Source: Sphingopyxis sp. USTB-05 (GTDB lineage: Bacteria; Pseudomonadota; Alphaproteobacteria; Sphingomonadales; Sphingomonadaceae). Taken from it: a stretch of DNA of 64,000 bases. Position 1 is the stretch's first letter. Each line of letters begins with the position of its first letter. The notes under the pieces are model-generated. The model saw only the letters and a program-made list of their open reading frames with translations, was not told the DNA's origin and did not search any database. Position numbers and translations under genes: made by a program. This document shows positions 1-9,153 of the stretch, piece by piece. Where the stretch lies: assembly GCF_023822045.1 (NCBI RefSeq), contig NZ_CP084712.1:2418001-2482000 (forward strand), in the 5' to 3' direction.

Positions 1-1
1 C

Positions 2-712
2 CTCGCGGCGCGTTGGCCGGCCGCGGGCTCGGACAGCTGGGTCGGCACGCCGACAATGACCGCGCCGCTGAAATCGCTCGCGGACAATCTCGATGTCCGC
101 CTGTCGCGACCGGTCACAGCCCTGACCAAATCGCGTGCCGGCTGGACGCTCCACAGCGAGGCAAAACGGCTCGGCAAATATGATGCGGCAGTAATCGCCA
201 TTCCGGCAGAACAGGCGGCTCCGCTTCTGTCGCTGCATGATTTCGAGATGGCGCGCGCCGCAATGGCGGCGCGCTATAACCCATGCTGGACCGCGATGTT
301 CGCCTTTGAGGAGCGGATCGAGGAGCTCCCCGATTTCCTCCGCGGCTCGGGTGCCATCGTGACCGCCGCGCGCGACAGCGCGAAGCCCGGCCGCGCGCCG
401 GGCGAGCGGTGGGTCGTGCAAGCCGACTGGACCTGGTCGCAGACGCACCTCGCCTGCGACGGCGCGAGCGTGGCGCCAGCGCTTCTCGCCGAACTTGGCA
501 AGATCGCCGGACGCGACTTGCCCGCCCCGAGCCATATCGCCGCCCATCGCTGGCTATTCTCGCAGCCCTCGGGACAGGATCTGAAGCTGCTCTGGAATCC
601 TGCCATAGGCCTCGGCGCTTGCGGAGACTGGCTCTATCACGGCTTTGTAGAATATGCGTGGCTGTCGGGCCATGTTCTCGGCGCGGCGATTGCGGCAGAG
701 GCGCCGCGATGA
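2..712 (+). CDS. Renalase-like NAD(P)/FAD-dependent oxidoreductase, 5'-truncated by window edge
   Basis: The frame is open from base 2, so the N-terminus with the FAD dinucleotide fold lies outside the window; about 236 residues remain. The visible part resembles the substrate/FAD domain of bacterial renalase-like amine oxidase-fold proteins: a W-x-G-x-P-x-M-x-x-L segment near base 40-70, a CWTAMFAFEE stretch, and a C-terminal GxCGDW segment where the family closes over FAD. The stop overlaps the next start (ATGA at 709-712), so it is probably translationally coupled to crtI. Such flavoproteins often sit beside photolyase genes in alphaproteobacteria, as here. The substrate is unknown. Confidence 0.75.
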   Translation, partial: LAARWPAAGSDSWVGTPTMTAPLKSLADNLDVRLSRPVTALTKSRAGWTLHSEAKRLGKYDAAVIAIPAEQAAPLLSLHDFEMARAAMAARYNPCWTAMFAFEERIEELPDFLRGSGAIVTAARDSAKPGRAPGERWVVQADWTWSQTHLACDGASVAPALLAELGKIAGRDLPAPSHIAAHRWLFSQPSGQDLKLLWNPAIGLGACGDWLYHGFVEYAWLSGHVLGAAIAAEAPR

Positions 713-2271
713 TGCGCGCGATCGTAATCGGAGCCGGCATCGGCGGCCTCGCCCTCGCCATCCGTCTCCAGTCGGCGGGCCTCGATACGCTGCTCGTCGA
801 AGCGCGCGACCGGCCGGGCGGCCGCGCCTATGTCTTCGAGAAGGATGGTTTCACCTTCGACGCCGGGCCGACGGTAATCACCGACCCGGCCTGCCTTGCC
901 GAGCTTTGGGAGCTGAGCGGCCAGCGGCTCGAGCGCGATGTCGACCTCGTCCCGGTGTCGCCCTTTTACCGGCTGAGCTGGCCCGACGGATCGACCTTCG
1001 ATTATGGCAATGACAAGGAGGCGCTCGCCCGTCAGATCGCCGCGCTCGACCCCGCCGATGTGGCGGGATATGAGCGATTTCTTCGCTATTCCGCGTCGGT
1101 TTACGAGGAAGGCTATGTGAAGCTCGGCGCCGTGCCCTTCCTCGATTTCCGCTCGATGCTGAAGGCGGCACCCGCTCTTTTGCGGCACCGTGCCTGGCGC
1201 TCGGTCTATAAAACCGTCGCGAGCTATGTTCGGAGCGAGAAGCTGCGCGAGGCTCTATCCTTCCACACCTTGCTTGTTGGCGGCAACCCGATGGCGACGA
1301 GCAGCATCTATGCGCTCATCCACAAACTCGAGCAGGATGGCGGCGTCTGGTATGCGCGCGGCGGCACCAATCGGCTCGTCGCCGGCATGGCCGCGCTGTT
1401 CGCGCGTCTCGGCGGTACGCTGAGGCTTGGCGATCCCGTCGCCCGCATCGAAACTAAGGGCGACCGGGTGACGGGCATCGTGACGCGGAGCGGCTTTGCA
1501 GCACGCGCCGATCTTGTCGCCTCGAACGCCGATCTCATGCACAGCTACCGCGACTTGCTCGCGCATCCGCGCGGCAAGCGCGAGGCGAAGCGCCTTGCGC
1601 GCAAGAGCTGGTCGCCGAGCCTCTTCGTCCTCCATCTGGGGGTTCGCGGCGCCTTCCCCGAAATACCCCATCATATGATATTGTTCGGTCCGCGCTACCG
1701 CGGGCTTCTCGACGACATCTATCGGAACGGCACCCTCGCCGAGGATTTCTCGCTGTACCTTCATCACCCGAGCGCAAGTGATCCGGGCGTCGCGCCCGCA
1801 GGTCATAGTAGCTTCTACGCCCTTGCGCCGGTTCCCCATCGCGGCCACGCCCCGCTCGACTGGAAGGTCGAAGGGCCGAAATTGGCAAAGCGCATGATCG
1901 CCGAGATCGAACGGCGCTTGATTCCTGACCTTGGCGAGCGGATCGTCACGCAAATCCAATATGCGCCGCCGGACTTCGAGCGGGATCTCGCCGCGCATCT
2001 CGGGAGCGCCTTCAGCCTGACGCCAACACTGCTGCAGAGCGCCTATTTTCGTGGGCACAACCGCGACGCGCGCATCGAGAACCTCTATTTTACCGGCGCG
2101 GGCACGCATCCCGGCGCTGGTATTCCGGGGGTCGTCGCGAGCGCGAAGGCGACGGCGAGCCTCATTCTCGGCGACTTCGGCATCAGAACTGCGGCAGCCC
2201 GCGATCCGGGCGCTCGCGACCGGATAGTCTCCGGGCCCAATGAAGCGGCAGGAGATGCCTCGTCCAGTTGA
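709..2271 (+). CDS. crtI: Phytoene desaturase (CrtI family)
   Basis: About 520 residues, normal for CrtI. The protein opens with the FAD-binding GAGIGGL motif and ends with the CrtI signature GAGTHPGAGIPGV before a low-complexity tail of about 35 residues. Known family role: FAD-dependent desaturation of phytoene to neurosporene/lycopene at the membrane in carotenoid synthesis. The start is placed at ATG 709, with a second ATG at 712; the upstream open extension back to 409 is antisense-like arginine-rich sequence and is not used. It overlaps the previous gene by 4 bases. No phytoene synthase (crtB) or cyclase follows, unlike many crt clusters. It may be the carotenoid CrtI or a CrtI-like paralogue. 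Confidence 0.85.
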   Translation: MMRAIVIGAGIGGLALAIRLQSAGLDTLLVEARDRPGGRAYVFEKDGFTFDAGPTVITDPACLAELWELSGQRLERDVDLVPVSPFYRLSWPDGSTFDYGNDKEALARQIAALDPADVAGYERFLRYSASVYEEGYVKLGAVPFLDFRSMLKAAPALLRHRAWRSVYKTVASYVRSEKLREALSFHTLLVGGNPMATSSIYALIHKLEQDGGVWYARGGTNRLVAGMAALFARLGGTLRLGDPVARIETKGDRVTGIVTRSGFAARADLVASNADLMHSYRDLLAHPRGKREAKRLARKSWSPSLFVLHLGVRGAFPEIPHHMILFGPRYRGLLDDIYRNGTLAEDFSLYLHHPSASDPGVAPAGHSSFYALAPVPHRGHAPLDWKVEGPKLAKRMIAEIERRLIPDLGERIVTQIQYAPPDFERDLAAHLGSAFSLTPTLLQSAYFRGHNRDARIENLYFTGAGTHPGAGIPGVVASAKATASLILGDFGIRTAAARDPGARDRIVSGPNEAAGDASSS

Positions 2272-2517
2272 TCGCACGGACGTTCCGATTCTGCCGGCGG
2301 CCAGCGCCTTGCGACCCACGCCTGGCCGCGGCGGGGGGCGGTGATTGCTCATCGCCGGGCGGTGCGACGCCATGTCGCACCGCCCAACCTCCCCCTTGCT
2401 CGCGATCGCCAAAGCCTGGACTTCCCGAAAGGTCATCTTTTGCAGAGATCGGAGCCTGCCAGATGAGGAACGCCGCGCCCGCCCGCACCATAGCCCACCA
2501 AAAAGGGAACCGTCGCC

Positions 2518-3891
2518 ATGCCGCCCACCATCTTGTGGCTCCGTCAGGACCTCCGCACCACCGACCATCCGGCGCTCCTCGCCGCGATCGCCGAAGGTCC
2601 GGTCATTCCGCTCTACATATTGGACGACGAGAGCCCCGAAACGCGCGCGATCGGCGGCGCGCAGCGCTGGTGGCTCCATCACAGTCTCGCCGCGCTCGAT
2701 GCGAGCCTTCGCAAACGCGGCAGCCGGCTCATCCTGCGCCGCGGCCCTGCCGCTGAAATGCTTGAACGCGTCGCGGCGGAAGCCGGGAGCACAAGGGCTC
2801 ACGCAACGCGCTGTTACGAGCCCTGGTGGCGGCGCTGCGAGGACGCGCTGGACGCCAGGCTTGCGCTGCGGCTCCATGACGGCAATTATCTTGCGCCGCC
2901 CGAGAGCATCACCAATGCGCAAGGCGCCCGCTACCGGGTCTTCACACCATGGTATCGCGCGCTCCTGGGGCGCATGCCCCCCGCCCTTCCCTATGCCGCG
3001 CCCGATCATATTCCGGCTCCCGAGGTCTGGCCGGCGTCGGATAATCTTGCCGATTGGGGGCTGACCCCGACCAGCCCGGACTGGGCCGCAGGATTTGGCG
3101 ACTGGCGCCCGGGCGAGAAGGGCGCATGGCGCGCGCTGCGCGACTGGCTGCCGCTTGCCGGCGACTATAAGACCCGCCGCGATTTTCCTTCGCTCCCCGC
3201 GACATCGCGGCTGTCGCCGCATCTTCATTTCGGCGAAATCAGCCCTCGGTCGATCTGGCATGCGCTCGGCGAGCGCGACGATGCGGGCGCCGAAACCTTT
3301 CGGTCGGAGCTTGGCTGGCGCGAACATGGCATCAATCTCGTCGACCAGATGCCCGATTGTGGCGATCGGAACGGGCGCCCCACCTTCGATAATTTTGGCT
3401 GGCGGAGCGGCCCCGGAGCCGACCGGGACTTCGCCGCCTGGACCCGGGGGCGGACCGGCTACCCGGTGGTCGACGCGGGCATGCGCGAGCTCTGGCGCAC
3501 GGGCTGGATGCACAACCGCGTGCGGATGGTCACCGCCTCCTTCCTCGTCAAACATCTGCTGATTGATTGGCGCCGCGGTGAGCGCTGGTTCTGGGATACG
3601 TTGCTCGACGCCGATCTCGGGTCAAATGCGATGAACTGGCAATATGTTGCGGGCACCGGCGTCGACGCGCCGGTCTTCTCGCGCATCATGTCGCCGCTGC
3701 TCCAGAGCGAGCGGTTTACGATGGGAGATTATGTCCGCACTTATGTTCCCGAACTTGCGCATCTGTCGGACGCCGAGATCACCGCCGCTCATGGTCAGGA
3801 CGCGCAGGTGCCCACCTATCCGCAACCGCTTATCGGGCGCGATGCGGCGCGGGCGCGGGCCCTCGCTGCCTGGGAAGCCCTGCGCGGCTAG
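2518..3891 (+). CDS. phr: Deoxyribodipyrimidine photolyase / cryptochrome family
   Basis: A 457-residue protein of typical class I CPD photolyase length. The N-terminal alpha/beta antenna domain begins ILWLRQDLRTTDHPAL. The C-terminal FAD domain carries a WREHGINLV segment, then DAGMRELWRTGWMHNRVRM and DADLGSNAMNWQYVAGTG, the FAD- and DNA-binding core of the family. Known role: light-driven repair of cyclobutane pyrimidine dimers. ATG at 2518 follows an AAAAGGGAACC purine stretch. It lies 246 bases after crtI in the same orientation; pigment plus photolyase suggests a light/UV-protection block, although a shared promoter is not shown. Confidence 0.93.
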   Translation: MPPTILWLRQDLRTTDHPALLAAIAEGPVIPLYILDDESPETRAIGGAQRWWLHHSLAALDASLRKRGSRLILRRGPAAEMLERVAAEAGSTRAHATRCYEPWWRRCEDALDARLALRLHDGNYLAPPESITNAQGARYRVFTPWYRALLGRMPPALPYAAPDHIPAPEVWPASDNLADWGLTPTSPDWAAGFGDWRPGEKGAWRALRDWLPLAGDYKTRRDFPSLPATSRLSPHLHFGEISPRSIWHALGERDDAGAETFRSELGWREHGINLVDQMPDCGDRNGRPTFDNFGWRSGPGADRDFAAWTRGRTGYPVVDAGMRELWRTGWMHNRVRMVTASFLVKHLLIDWRRGERWFWDTLLDADLGSNAMNWQYVAGTGVDAPVFSRIMSPLLQSERFTMGDYVRTYVPELAHLSDAEITAAHGQDAQVPTYPQPLIGRDAARARALAAWEALRG

Positions 3892-3909
3892 CGAGAGAGG
3901 GCCGCGGCG

Positions 3910-4248
3910 CTAGTCGAAAGCGGCACTTGCCACGCCGTGGCTGTTATAGACGGGCCCTTCGCGCGACACCGCGAATTTGCGGCTCGACGACGCGCGCACG
4001 CCAAATGCGCCGATATGCCCCAGCATTCCCCTGTATTGCGGCCCGGCCAGATGCGCTGCGAGCGTAGCTTCGCCGTCCCATTCCTCGAACACGTGGATGC
4101 GCGTCGCCACATGCGGATCAAGGGTCCAGGCGTAAGCGAGACAACCCGGCTGGGCGAGCGCGCCTTCGATCCATCCGCGCGCACCCGCCAGCGCCTCTCC
4201 GCGCGTCTCGGGATCGATATCGATGACCGCCTGGATCAGGATCTTCAT
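3910..4248 (-). CDS. Putative quinol monooxygenase (antibiotic biosynthesis monooxygenase domain)
   Basis: A 112-residue single-domain dimeric ferredoxin-like (ABM/YgiN) protein: it begins KILIQAVIDIDPE, has the GCLAYAWTLDP strand, and an HVFEEWDGEATLAAHL segment, all usual landmarks of this family. Members oxidise quinols or small aromatics without cofactors, but many are uncharacterised. Its start overlaps the stop of the upstream SnoaL-like gene (ATGA at 4245-4248), so the two form an operon. Substrate unknown. Confidence 0.75.
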   Translation of the reverse strand: MKILIQAVIDIDPETRGEALAGARGWIEGALAQPGCLAYAWTLDPHVATRIHVFEEWDGEATLAAHLAGPQYRGMLGHIGAFGVRASSSRKFAVSREGPVYNSHGVASAAFD

Positions 4249-4667
4249 GCCTGCACCTCACCTTTTGAAGGCTGCGGCAACGGCCGAAACCGCCGCTCTG
4301 CAAATAGCCACCGGCCGTCGATCCGGCGGCAGAGGTCGTCATAGATGCCAAGGGTCCGGTGAAGGGCGCCGTCGCGCAGGAAGATTTCCTCGGTGTAGGA
4401 TCGCATGGCCGCGGTCTCACCATGGATCTCGATCGATCCGGGCCAGGCGCGAAAGACGATGTCGGGAAAGGCGCGCATCGCCGCGCGCCAGGTATCGACG
4501 ATCTTCGCCTTGCCCTCGAATATTCCGAACCCGGGAAGCGACCATCGGCCGCCTTCGTCCCACGTCGCGGCCCAAGCCTCGCTGTCGGCACGGTTGACCG
4601 CATCGGCATAGGTGTCGAGCAGGTCGCGAAGCGCCAGCCGGTCTGCGAACGATCCCTCAAACGGCAT
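4245..4667 (-). CDS. SnoaL-like / NTF2-fold protein
   Basis: A 140-residue protein with the cone-shaped NTF2-like fold pattern: an N-terminal LRDLLDTYADAVNRAD helix, a W-containing GGRWSLPG strand, a KIVDTWRAAMRAFPD helix and a C-terminal YDDLCRRIDGRWLF strand pair. Homologues are SnoaL-like polyketide cyclases or ring-hydroxylating dioxygenase beta-like proteins. The start at 4667 follows a GAAGGGGG Shine-Dalgarno; the frame is open further upstream but there it runs antisense to the fasciclin gene. It is translationally coupled to the monooxygenase gene downstream, suggesting joint action on a small organic substrate. Confidence 0.7.
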   Translation of the reverse strand: MPFEGSFADRLALRDLLDTYADAVNRADSEAWAATWDEGGRWSLPGFGIFEGKAKIVDTWRAAMRAFPDIVFRAWPGSIEIHGETAAMRSYTEEIFLRDGALHRTLGIYDDLCRRIDGRWLFAERRFRPLPQPSKGEVQA

Positions 4668-4886
4668 GGAAGCCCCCTTCTCGCCCGGCTGCGTCGATGG
4701 TCCAGCCTGCCGCCAATTTGCCTGCAGCCGATGGGAGGAGGAACTGCCGTTATCGTTAGCGGCGATGGGCCACCGCGAGCGGGCCGGATAACCCGCCCCA
4801 AAGGACAGGTCGCCGCGGCGGAGCGGCGCGCCTAATTCCATAGCTGTCCTATCCCCCCGGGACGAACATTCGAAAAGGAATGACCA

Positions 4887-5441
4887 ATGGCTATTTCCCG
4901 TATCTCTCTTTCGCTCGCCGCAGCAGCGCTTGCGCTCGCCGGCGGCATCGCGGCCGCCAAGAACCCGATGGTCGGCGGCGCCGCGATGTATGAGACCAAG
5001 ACCATCGTCGAAAATGCCGCCAATTCGAAGGATCACACGACACTCGTCGCGGCGGTCAAAGCCGCTGGCCTCGCCGAGACCCTTTCGGGAGCGGGCCCCT
5101 TCACGGTCTTTGCGCCCACCAACGCTGCCTTTGCCAAGCTCCCCGCCGGCACCGTCGACACGCTGCTCAAGCCGGAGAACAAGGCGATGCTGACGGGCAT
5201 CCTGACGTACCATGTCGTGCCGGGCCGCCTGACCGCGACCGATATTGCCGCGCAGGCCAAAGCCAATGGCGGCAAGGCCGTGCTCACCACGGTGCAGGGC
5301 GCCAAGCTCACCGTCTGGGAGAAGGATGGCAGCTGGTATGTGAGCGACGCCAAGGGCGGCACGGCGAAGATCGGCCCCGCCGACGTTCTTCAGTCGAACG
5401 GCGTGATCCACGTCATCGACACCGTGCTGCTTCCCGCCTGA
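4887..5441 (+). CDS. Exported fasciclin (FAS1) domain protein
   Basis: A 184-residue protein with an N-terminal signal peptide (SRISLSLAAAALALAGG, processing near the AAA-K junction) followed by a single FAS1 domain. Landmarks are NAANSKDHTTLVAAVKAAGL, GPFTVFAPTNAAFAKLP (the H1 fasciclin box) and the C-terminal SNGVIHVIDTVLLP (H2 box). FAS1 proteins are secreted adhesion or cell-surface proteins; function here is unknown. The ribosome site AAAAGGAATG lies just before the ATG. It converges on ferrochelatase with a shared hairpin terminator between them. Confidence 0.88.
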   Translation: MAISRISLSLAAAALALAGGIAAAKNPMVGGAAMYETKTIVENAANSKDHTTLVAAVKAAGLAETLSGAGPFTVFAPTNAAFAKLPAGTVDTLLKPENKAMLTGILTYHVVPGRLTATDIAAQAKANGGKAVLTTVQGAKLTVWEKDGSWYVSDAKGGTAKIGPADVLQSNGVIHVIDTVLLPA

Positions 5442-5448
5442 TACATTA

Positions 5449-5488
5449 TCGGGGCCGCGCGACGCTTGTTGGCGCAGCGCGGCCCCGA
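5449..5488. terminator. Bidirectional hairpin terminator between the fasciclin gene and hemH
   Basis: A perfect 12-bp inverted repeat, TCGGGGCCGCGC (5449-5460) with GCGCGGCCCCGA (5477-5488), fills the 60-base gap between two convergent genes. Its position and symmetry suit transcription termination from both sides. Confidence 0.8.
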
Positions 5489-5501
5489 CAATCAAAAGCC
5501 C

Positions 5502-6560
5502 TCAAAGCCAGCCCGAAAGTTCGCTTCTTATCAGGGCGGTGAGCATATCCATCCCGGCATCGCTGTCGTTGAGACAGGGCACATAAGCGAAATGGCGTCC
5601 GCCGGCGGCAAGAAACTGCTCGCGCCCGCGGATAGCGATTTCCTCGAGGGTCTCGAGGCAATCCGCGGCGAACCCCGGCGCGATCACGGCCACCGACCGG
5701 CCTTCGCGCCCGAGCGTTTTGAGCGTGATGTCGGTTGCCGGTGTCAGCCATTTGGCCTTGCCGAAGCGCGACTGAAAGCTCGTAACGACACTCTTACCCA
5801 AGACCTCGCCCAACCGACGCGCGGTCTTGAGGCACATGCAGTGATAGGGATCGCCAAGATGCAGAGTGCGCTCCGGCATGCCGTGGAAGCTCGCGACGAT
5901 CGTGTCGGGTACGAAGGCGAGGTCACCGATCGCACGTCCGAGCGACGACGCGAGTGCCTCGACATGGCGATCGTCATCATAATAGGGTGGAAGGATGCGC
6001 AGCGCCGGCTGCCAGCGCAGGCGCGCCATATGCGCCTGGACGGCATCGCCAACGCTTGCGGTCGTCGCGGCGCAATATTGAGGATAAAGAGGCGCAACGA
6101 GAATGCGGCGACATCCTGCCGCAAGAAGCGCGTCGATGCCGTCCGCGATCGAGCCGCTACCATAGCGCATCGCATGCGCGACCACCGCATCACCTCCGAG
6201 CGAAGCCTGAAGCGCCCTTGCCTGGCGGCGGGTGATCGCCGCGAGCGGCGAGCCCTCTGAAGTCCAGATTTCGCGGTAGGCATGCGCGGATTTCCGCGGC
6301 CGAACGGCAAGGACGATCCCGCGGAGGATCGGCTGCCAGATCAGCGAGGGCAGTTCGACAACGCGCCGGTCGGAGAGAAATTCCGCGAGATAGCGCCGCA
6401 CCGCACCGCTCGTCGGCGCGTCGGGCGTGCCGAGGTTTACGAGAAGCACGCCGATGCGGTCGACCGGCACGGCGGGGTGACCCGTTGGCAATCGGGCGGG
6501 ATCCGCTTCTTCGTAACGGTCGCCGATTCTGGCCGTTACCAGAGGCCCGTCGTCATTCAT
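5502..6560 (-). CDS. hemH: Ferrochelatase
   Basis: A 352-residue protein that inserts Fe2+ into protoporphyrin IX, the last step of protohaem synthesis. Visible family landmarks are [12 protein letters not shown] at the N-terminus, [25 protein letters not shown], the metal/porphyrin-site segment [16 protein letters not shown], and the C-terminal [19 protein letters not shown]. The start MNDDGPL at 6560 has a GGAG ribosome site; a frame extension to 6644 lacks one. Two close cysteines (CMCLK) after the active-site segment recall Fe-S-containing bacterial ferrochelatases, but this is not established. It is not in an operon with other haem genes here. Confidence 0.95.
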   Translation of the reverse strand: MNDDGPLVTARIGDRYEEADPARLPTGHPAVPVDRIGVLLVNLGTPDAPTSGAVRRYLAEFLSDRRVVELPSLIWQPILRGIVLAVRPRKSAHAYREIWTSEGSPLAAITRRQARALQASLGGDAVVAHAMRYGSGSIADGIDALLAAGCRRILVAPLYPQYCAATTASVGDAVQAHMARLRWQPALRILPPYYDDDRHVEALASSLGRAIGDLAFVPDTIVASFHGMPERTLHLGDPYHCMCLKTARRLGEVLGKSVVTSFQSRFGKAKWLTPATDITLKTLGREGRSVAVIAPGFAADCLETLEEIAIRGREQFLAAGGRHFAYVPCLNDSDAGMDMLTALIRSELSGWL

Positions 6561-6670
6561 TGCAATCTCCGCGGACAGGACGCCTTGCGGCGACCGTGCC
6601 GCGCGATGTTGACCCCATGTCTCCGACTTGTCCCGCGCCGCCAAGCTGCACCAAGGGGCAGACTGGATGC

Positions 6671-6838
6671 GAGTATCAGGACCTCGTCAAGGCCGGCGTG
6701 ATCGATCCCGCCAAGGTCGTTCGCACCGCGCTGCAGGATGCCGCGTCGGTCGCGTCGCTGCTGATCACCACCGAGGCGCTCGTCGCCGAACTGCCGAAGG
6801 AGGAGAAGGCTGCGCCGATGCCGGCGATGGCCTTCTGA
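6671..6838 (+). pseudogene. groEL 3'-terminal remnant (decayed chaperonin gene)
   Basis: The last 55 codons read [19 protein letters not shown], then [21 protein letters not shown] and [15 protein letters not shown], which is the unmistakable C-terminal equatorial segment of GroEL (about 545 residues when intact). The preceding in-frame residues ([13 protein letters not shown]) are unrelated, so everything upstream of base 6671 is lost. A short reading frame could start at ATG 6617, but no convincing ribosome site is seen. It is followed directly by a hairpin that may be the original terminator. I infer a deletion remnant of a duplicated groEL. Confidence 0.8.
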
Positions 6839-6844
6839 CAGGCC

Positions 6845-6871
6845 GGGGGCGGCGGGGCCACCGCCGCCCCC
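6845..6871 (+). terminator. GC-rich hairpin after the groEL remnant
   Basis: Perfect 11-bp inverted repeat GGGGGCGGCGG / CCGCCGCCCCC with a 5-base loop, starting 7 bases after the remnant's stop codon. Only a weak T-run follows. Probably the relic terminator of the lost groEL gene. Confidence 0.6.
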
Positions 6872-7120
6872 GCATTTCCGTACCGCCCTATTCACTCAAC
6901 CACCGCGCACCGCGCCACGCCTCGTCAAGCGAGCGAAGGGCATTTCTGCATTCCGGGCCTCGCCCGAGGTCCGTGCACCCAACGCGCTTCCAACCGACGA
7001 TCTGCCCCAAGGGACATGTTGCGACGCCATGCTGCGCTCGGGCATGCGCCGATCCGGCGGTCCACCTCCCTCTCCTCCCCTCCCGGACCGCCAACCCTTC
7101 GCCGTCAGGAGGCCAGGACC

Positions 7121-7720
7121 ATGCTTCACGTGCCCCCTTTCAGTCCCACAGTTGACGGCGCGATACCCCCCGAGGTTCTCGCGTCGGTCGAGACGCTGCT
7201 CCGCTGGGTCGGCGAGGACCCTCAGCGCGAAGGCCTGCTCGACACACCGCAGCGCGTCGCACGTGCCTGGAGGAATTATTGCGAGGGTTATGACGAGGAT
7301 CCGGCGGTGCACCTGTCGCGCACCTTTGCAGAGGTCGGCGGCTATGACGAGATCGTCTTGCTGCGCGACATCCCGTTCCAGTCGCATTGCGAGCATCATA
7401 TGGCGCCGATCACCGGAAAGGCGTCGATCGCATACCTTCCCCGCGACCGCGTCGTCGGCATCTCCAAGCTCGCGCGCGTACTGAACGGCTATGCACGCCG
7501 GCTGCAGGTGCAGGAGCGCCTGACCGCCGAGGTCGCCCGATGCATCTGGGACAATCTCCGTCCGCACGGCGTCGCCGTGGTGATCGACGCCCAGCATGGC
7601 TGCATGACCGGGCGCGGCGTGCGCACGCCCGGCGTCGGCATGGTCACGAGCCGGCTCCTCGGCTGCTTCCTCGACGATCAGCGGAGCCGCAAGGAAGTGC
7701 TGGCACTGATGGGCTATTGA
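7121..7720 (+). CDS. folE: GTP cyclohydrolase I
   Basis: A 199-residue enzyme converting GTP to 7,8-dihydroneopterin triphosphate, first step of tetrahydrofolate (and pterin) synthesis. Visible zinc/active-site motifs are SHCEHHMAPITG (Cys and His ligands), VGISKLARV, RRLQVQERLT and the second zinc-site segment QHGCMTGRGVR. Length matches the family. ATG at 7121 is preceded by AGGAGG with good spacing, so longer forms starting at 7016 are unlikely. The 282-base stretch upstream to the groEL hairpin holds nothing recognisable. The next gene, trpB, starts 115 bases downstream. Confidence 0.96.
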   Translation: MLHVPPFSPTVDGAIPPEVLASVETLLRWVGEDPQREGLLDTPQRVARAWRNYCEGYDEDPAVHLSRTFAEVGGYDEIVLLRDIPFQSHCEHHMAPITGKASIAYLPRDRVVGISKLARVLNGYARRLQVQERLTAEVARCIWDNLRPHGVAVVIDAQHGCMTGRGVRTPGVGMVTSRLLGCFLDDQRSRKEVLALMGY

Positions 7721-7835
7721 TGCGCCGGTCGAGAATCCGGACCGGTCTCGCGGGATTTATCTGCCGGCGTGAGGCGCGCGCCGGAATCCTGCACGCCGCC
7801 GCCTCGCGCCGGTCTCCTGCCGGGGTTGCACCGAC

Positions 7836-9077
7836 ATGACTCAGGAGTCGCAACCCTCCGACGATCTTGGCCATGTTCCGAACAGCTTGCGCAGGCAGCC
7901 GGACGACCGGGGGCATTTCGGGAAATTCGGGGGCCGCTTCGTCCCCGAAACGCTCCTGCCCCTCATCCTCGATCTGGAGCGCGAATATCGAGCCGCAAAG
8001 CGCGACCCGGCTTTCCAGGCCGAGTTCGACGACCTGCTCGAACATTATGTCGGCCGCCCCAGTCCGCTCTACTTCGCGCCGCGCTTGACGTCCGCGCTCG
8101 GCGGCGCGCAGATCTGGTTCAAGCGCGACGAACTCAATCACACCGGCGCCCACAAGATCAACAATTGCGTCGGTCAGATCCTGCTGGCAATCCGGATGGG
8201 CAAGACGCGCATCATCGCGGAAACGGGCGCGGGCCAGCACGGGGTGGCTACTGCAACCGTCTGCGCGCGCTTTGGCCTGCCCTGCGTCGTCTATATGGGC
8301 GCCGCCGATATCGCGCGCCAGGCGCCCAATGTCTTCCGCATGAAACTGCTGGGCGCCGAGGTCGTGCCGGTCACGGCCGGCGCCGCGACGCTGAAGGACG
8401 CGATGAACGAGGCGCTGCGCGACTGGGTCGCCCATGTCGAGGACACCTTCTACATCATCGGCACCGCAGCCGGTCCCCACCCCTATCCGGAGCTTGTGCG
8501 TGATTTCCAGAGCGTCATCGGAAGAGAAGCGCGGGCCCAGATGCTGGCCCGTGCCGGCCGCCTACCCGATCTCCTGGTCGCCGCGATCGGCGGCGGATCG
8601 AATGCGATCGGTCTCTTTCACCCGTTCCTCGACGACCCGATGGTCAAGATGCTCGGCGTCGAGGCCGCCGGCCATGGCCTCGACAAGGAACATGCCGCGT
8701 CACTGGCCGGCGGGCGTCCCGGCATTCTTCACGGCAACAAGACCTATCTACTGCAGGATGACGACGGGCAGATCGTCGAAGGCCATTCGATCAGCGCAGG
8801 TCTCGATTATCCCGGCATCGGCCCCGAGCATGCATGGCTCAAGGAGATCGGACGGGTGGACTATAGCTCCGCGACCGACGCCGAAGCGCTCGAGGCCTTC
8901 CAGCTTCTATGCAGAACAGAGGGTATCATCCCCGCGCTTGAGCCCAGTCACGCCGTCGCCGCGGTTGTCAGGATCGCGCCGGCGATGCCGAAAGATAGTA
9001 TCATCATCGTCAACATGTGCGGACGCGGGGACAAGGACATATTCTCCGTGGCCCAGCATCTCGGCGTGGAACTTTGA
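7836..9077 (+). CDS. trpB: Tryptophan synthase beta chain, solitary copy
   Basis: A 413-residue PLP enzyme condensing indole with serine to tryptophan. The PLP lysine is K107 in HTGAHKINN; the phosphate-binding GGGSNAIG loop, the [10 protein letters not shown] segment and the C-terminal NMCGRGDKD are intact, so it should be active and of the TrpB1 type that pairs with TrpA. No trpA or trpF lies next to it; upstream is folE and downstream a response regulator. It may be a second copy outside the trp operon or a displaced sole copy. The 115-base leader contains the hairpin CCGGTC/GACCGG near 7729 but no obvious Trp leader peptide. Confidence 0.92.
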   Translation: MTQESQPSDDLGHVPNSLRRQPDDRGHFGKFGGRFVPETLLPLILDLEREYRAAKRDPAFQAEFDDLLEHYVGRPSPLYFAPRLTSALGGAQIWFKRDELNHTGAHKINNCVGQILLAIRMGKTRIIAETGAGQHGVATATVCARFGLPCVVYMGAADIARQAPNVFRMKLLGAEVVPVTAGAATLKDAMNEALRDWVAHVEDTFYIIGTAAGPHPYPELVRDFQSVIGREARAQMLARAGRLPDLLVAAIGGGSNAIGLFHPFLDDPMVKMLGVEAAGHGLDKEHAASLAGGRPGILHGNKTYLLQDDDGQIVEGHSISAGLDYPGIGPEHAWLKEIGRVDYSSATDAEALEAFQLLCRTEGIIPALEPSHAVAAVVRIAPAMPKDSIIIVNMCGRGDKDIFSVAQHLGVEL

Positions 9078-9153
9078 GCGCGACGAACGGTAGGGGCACG
9101 GAAGTTGTGATCGAAGACACTGGCGCTACAGATTTCGGATCTATGAGGGACGG

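Noticed and set aside
1255..3555. Long open frame (about 766 codons) on the - strand under crtI and phr
   Set aside because: Antisense to two genes with clear family motifs; its product is Arg/Gly/Ala-rich with no domain. High GC makes such frames common.
9104..9121. CRP-like sequence TTGTGATCGAAGACACTG before the response regulator at 9154
   Set aside because: Only one good half-site; spacing and second arm deviate, and no other copy was found in this part of the window.
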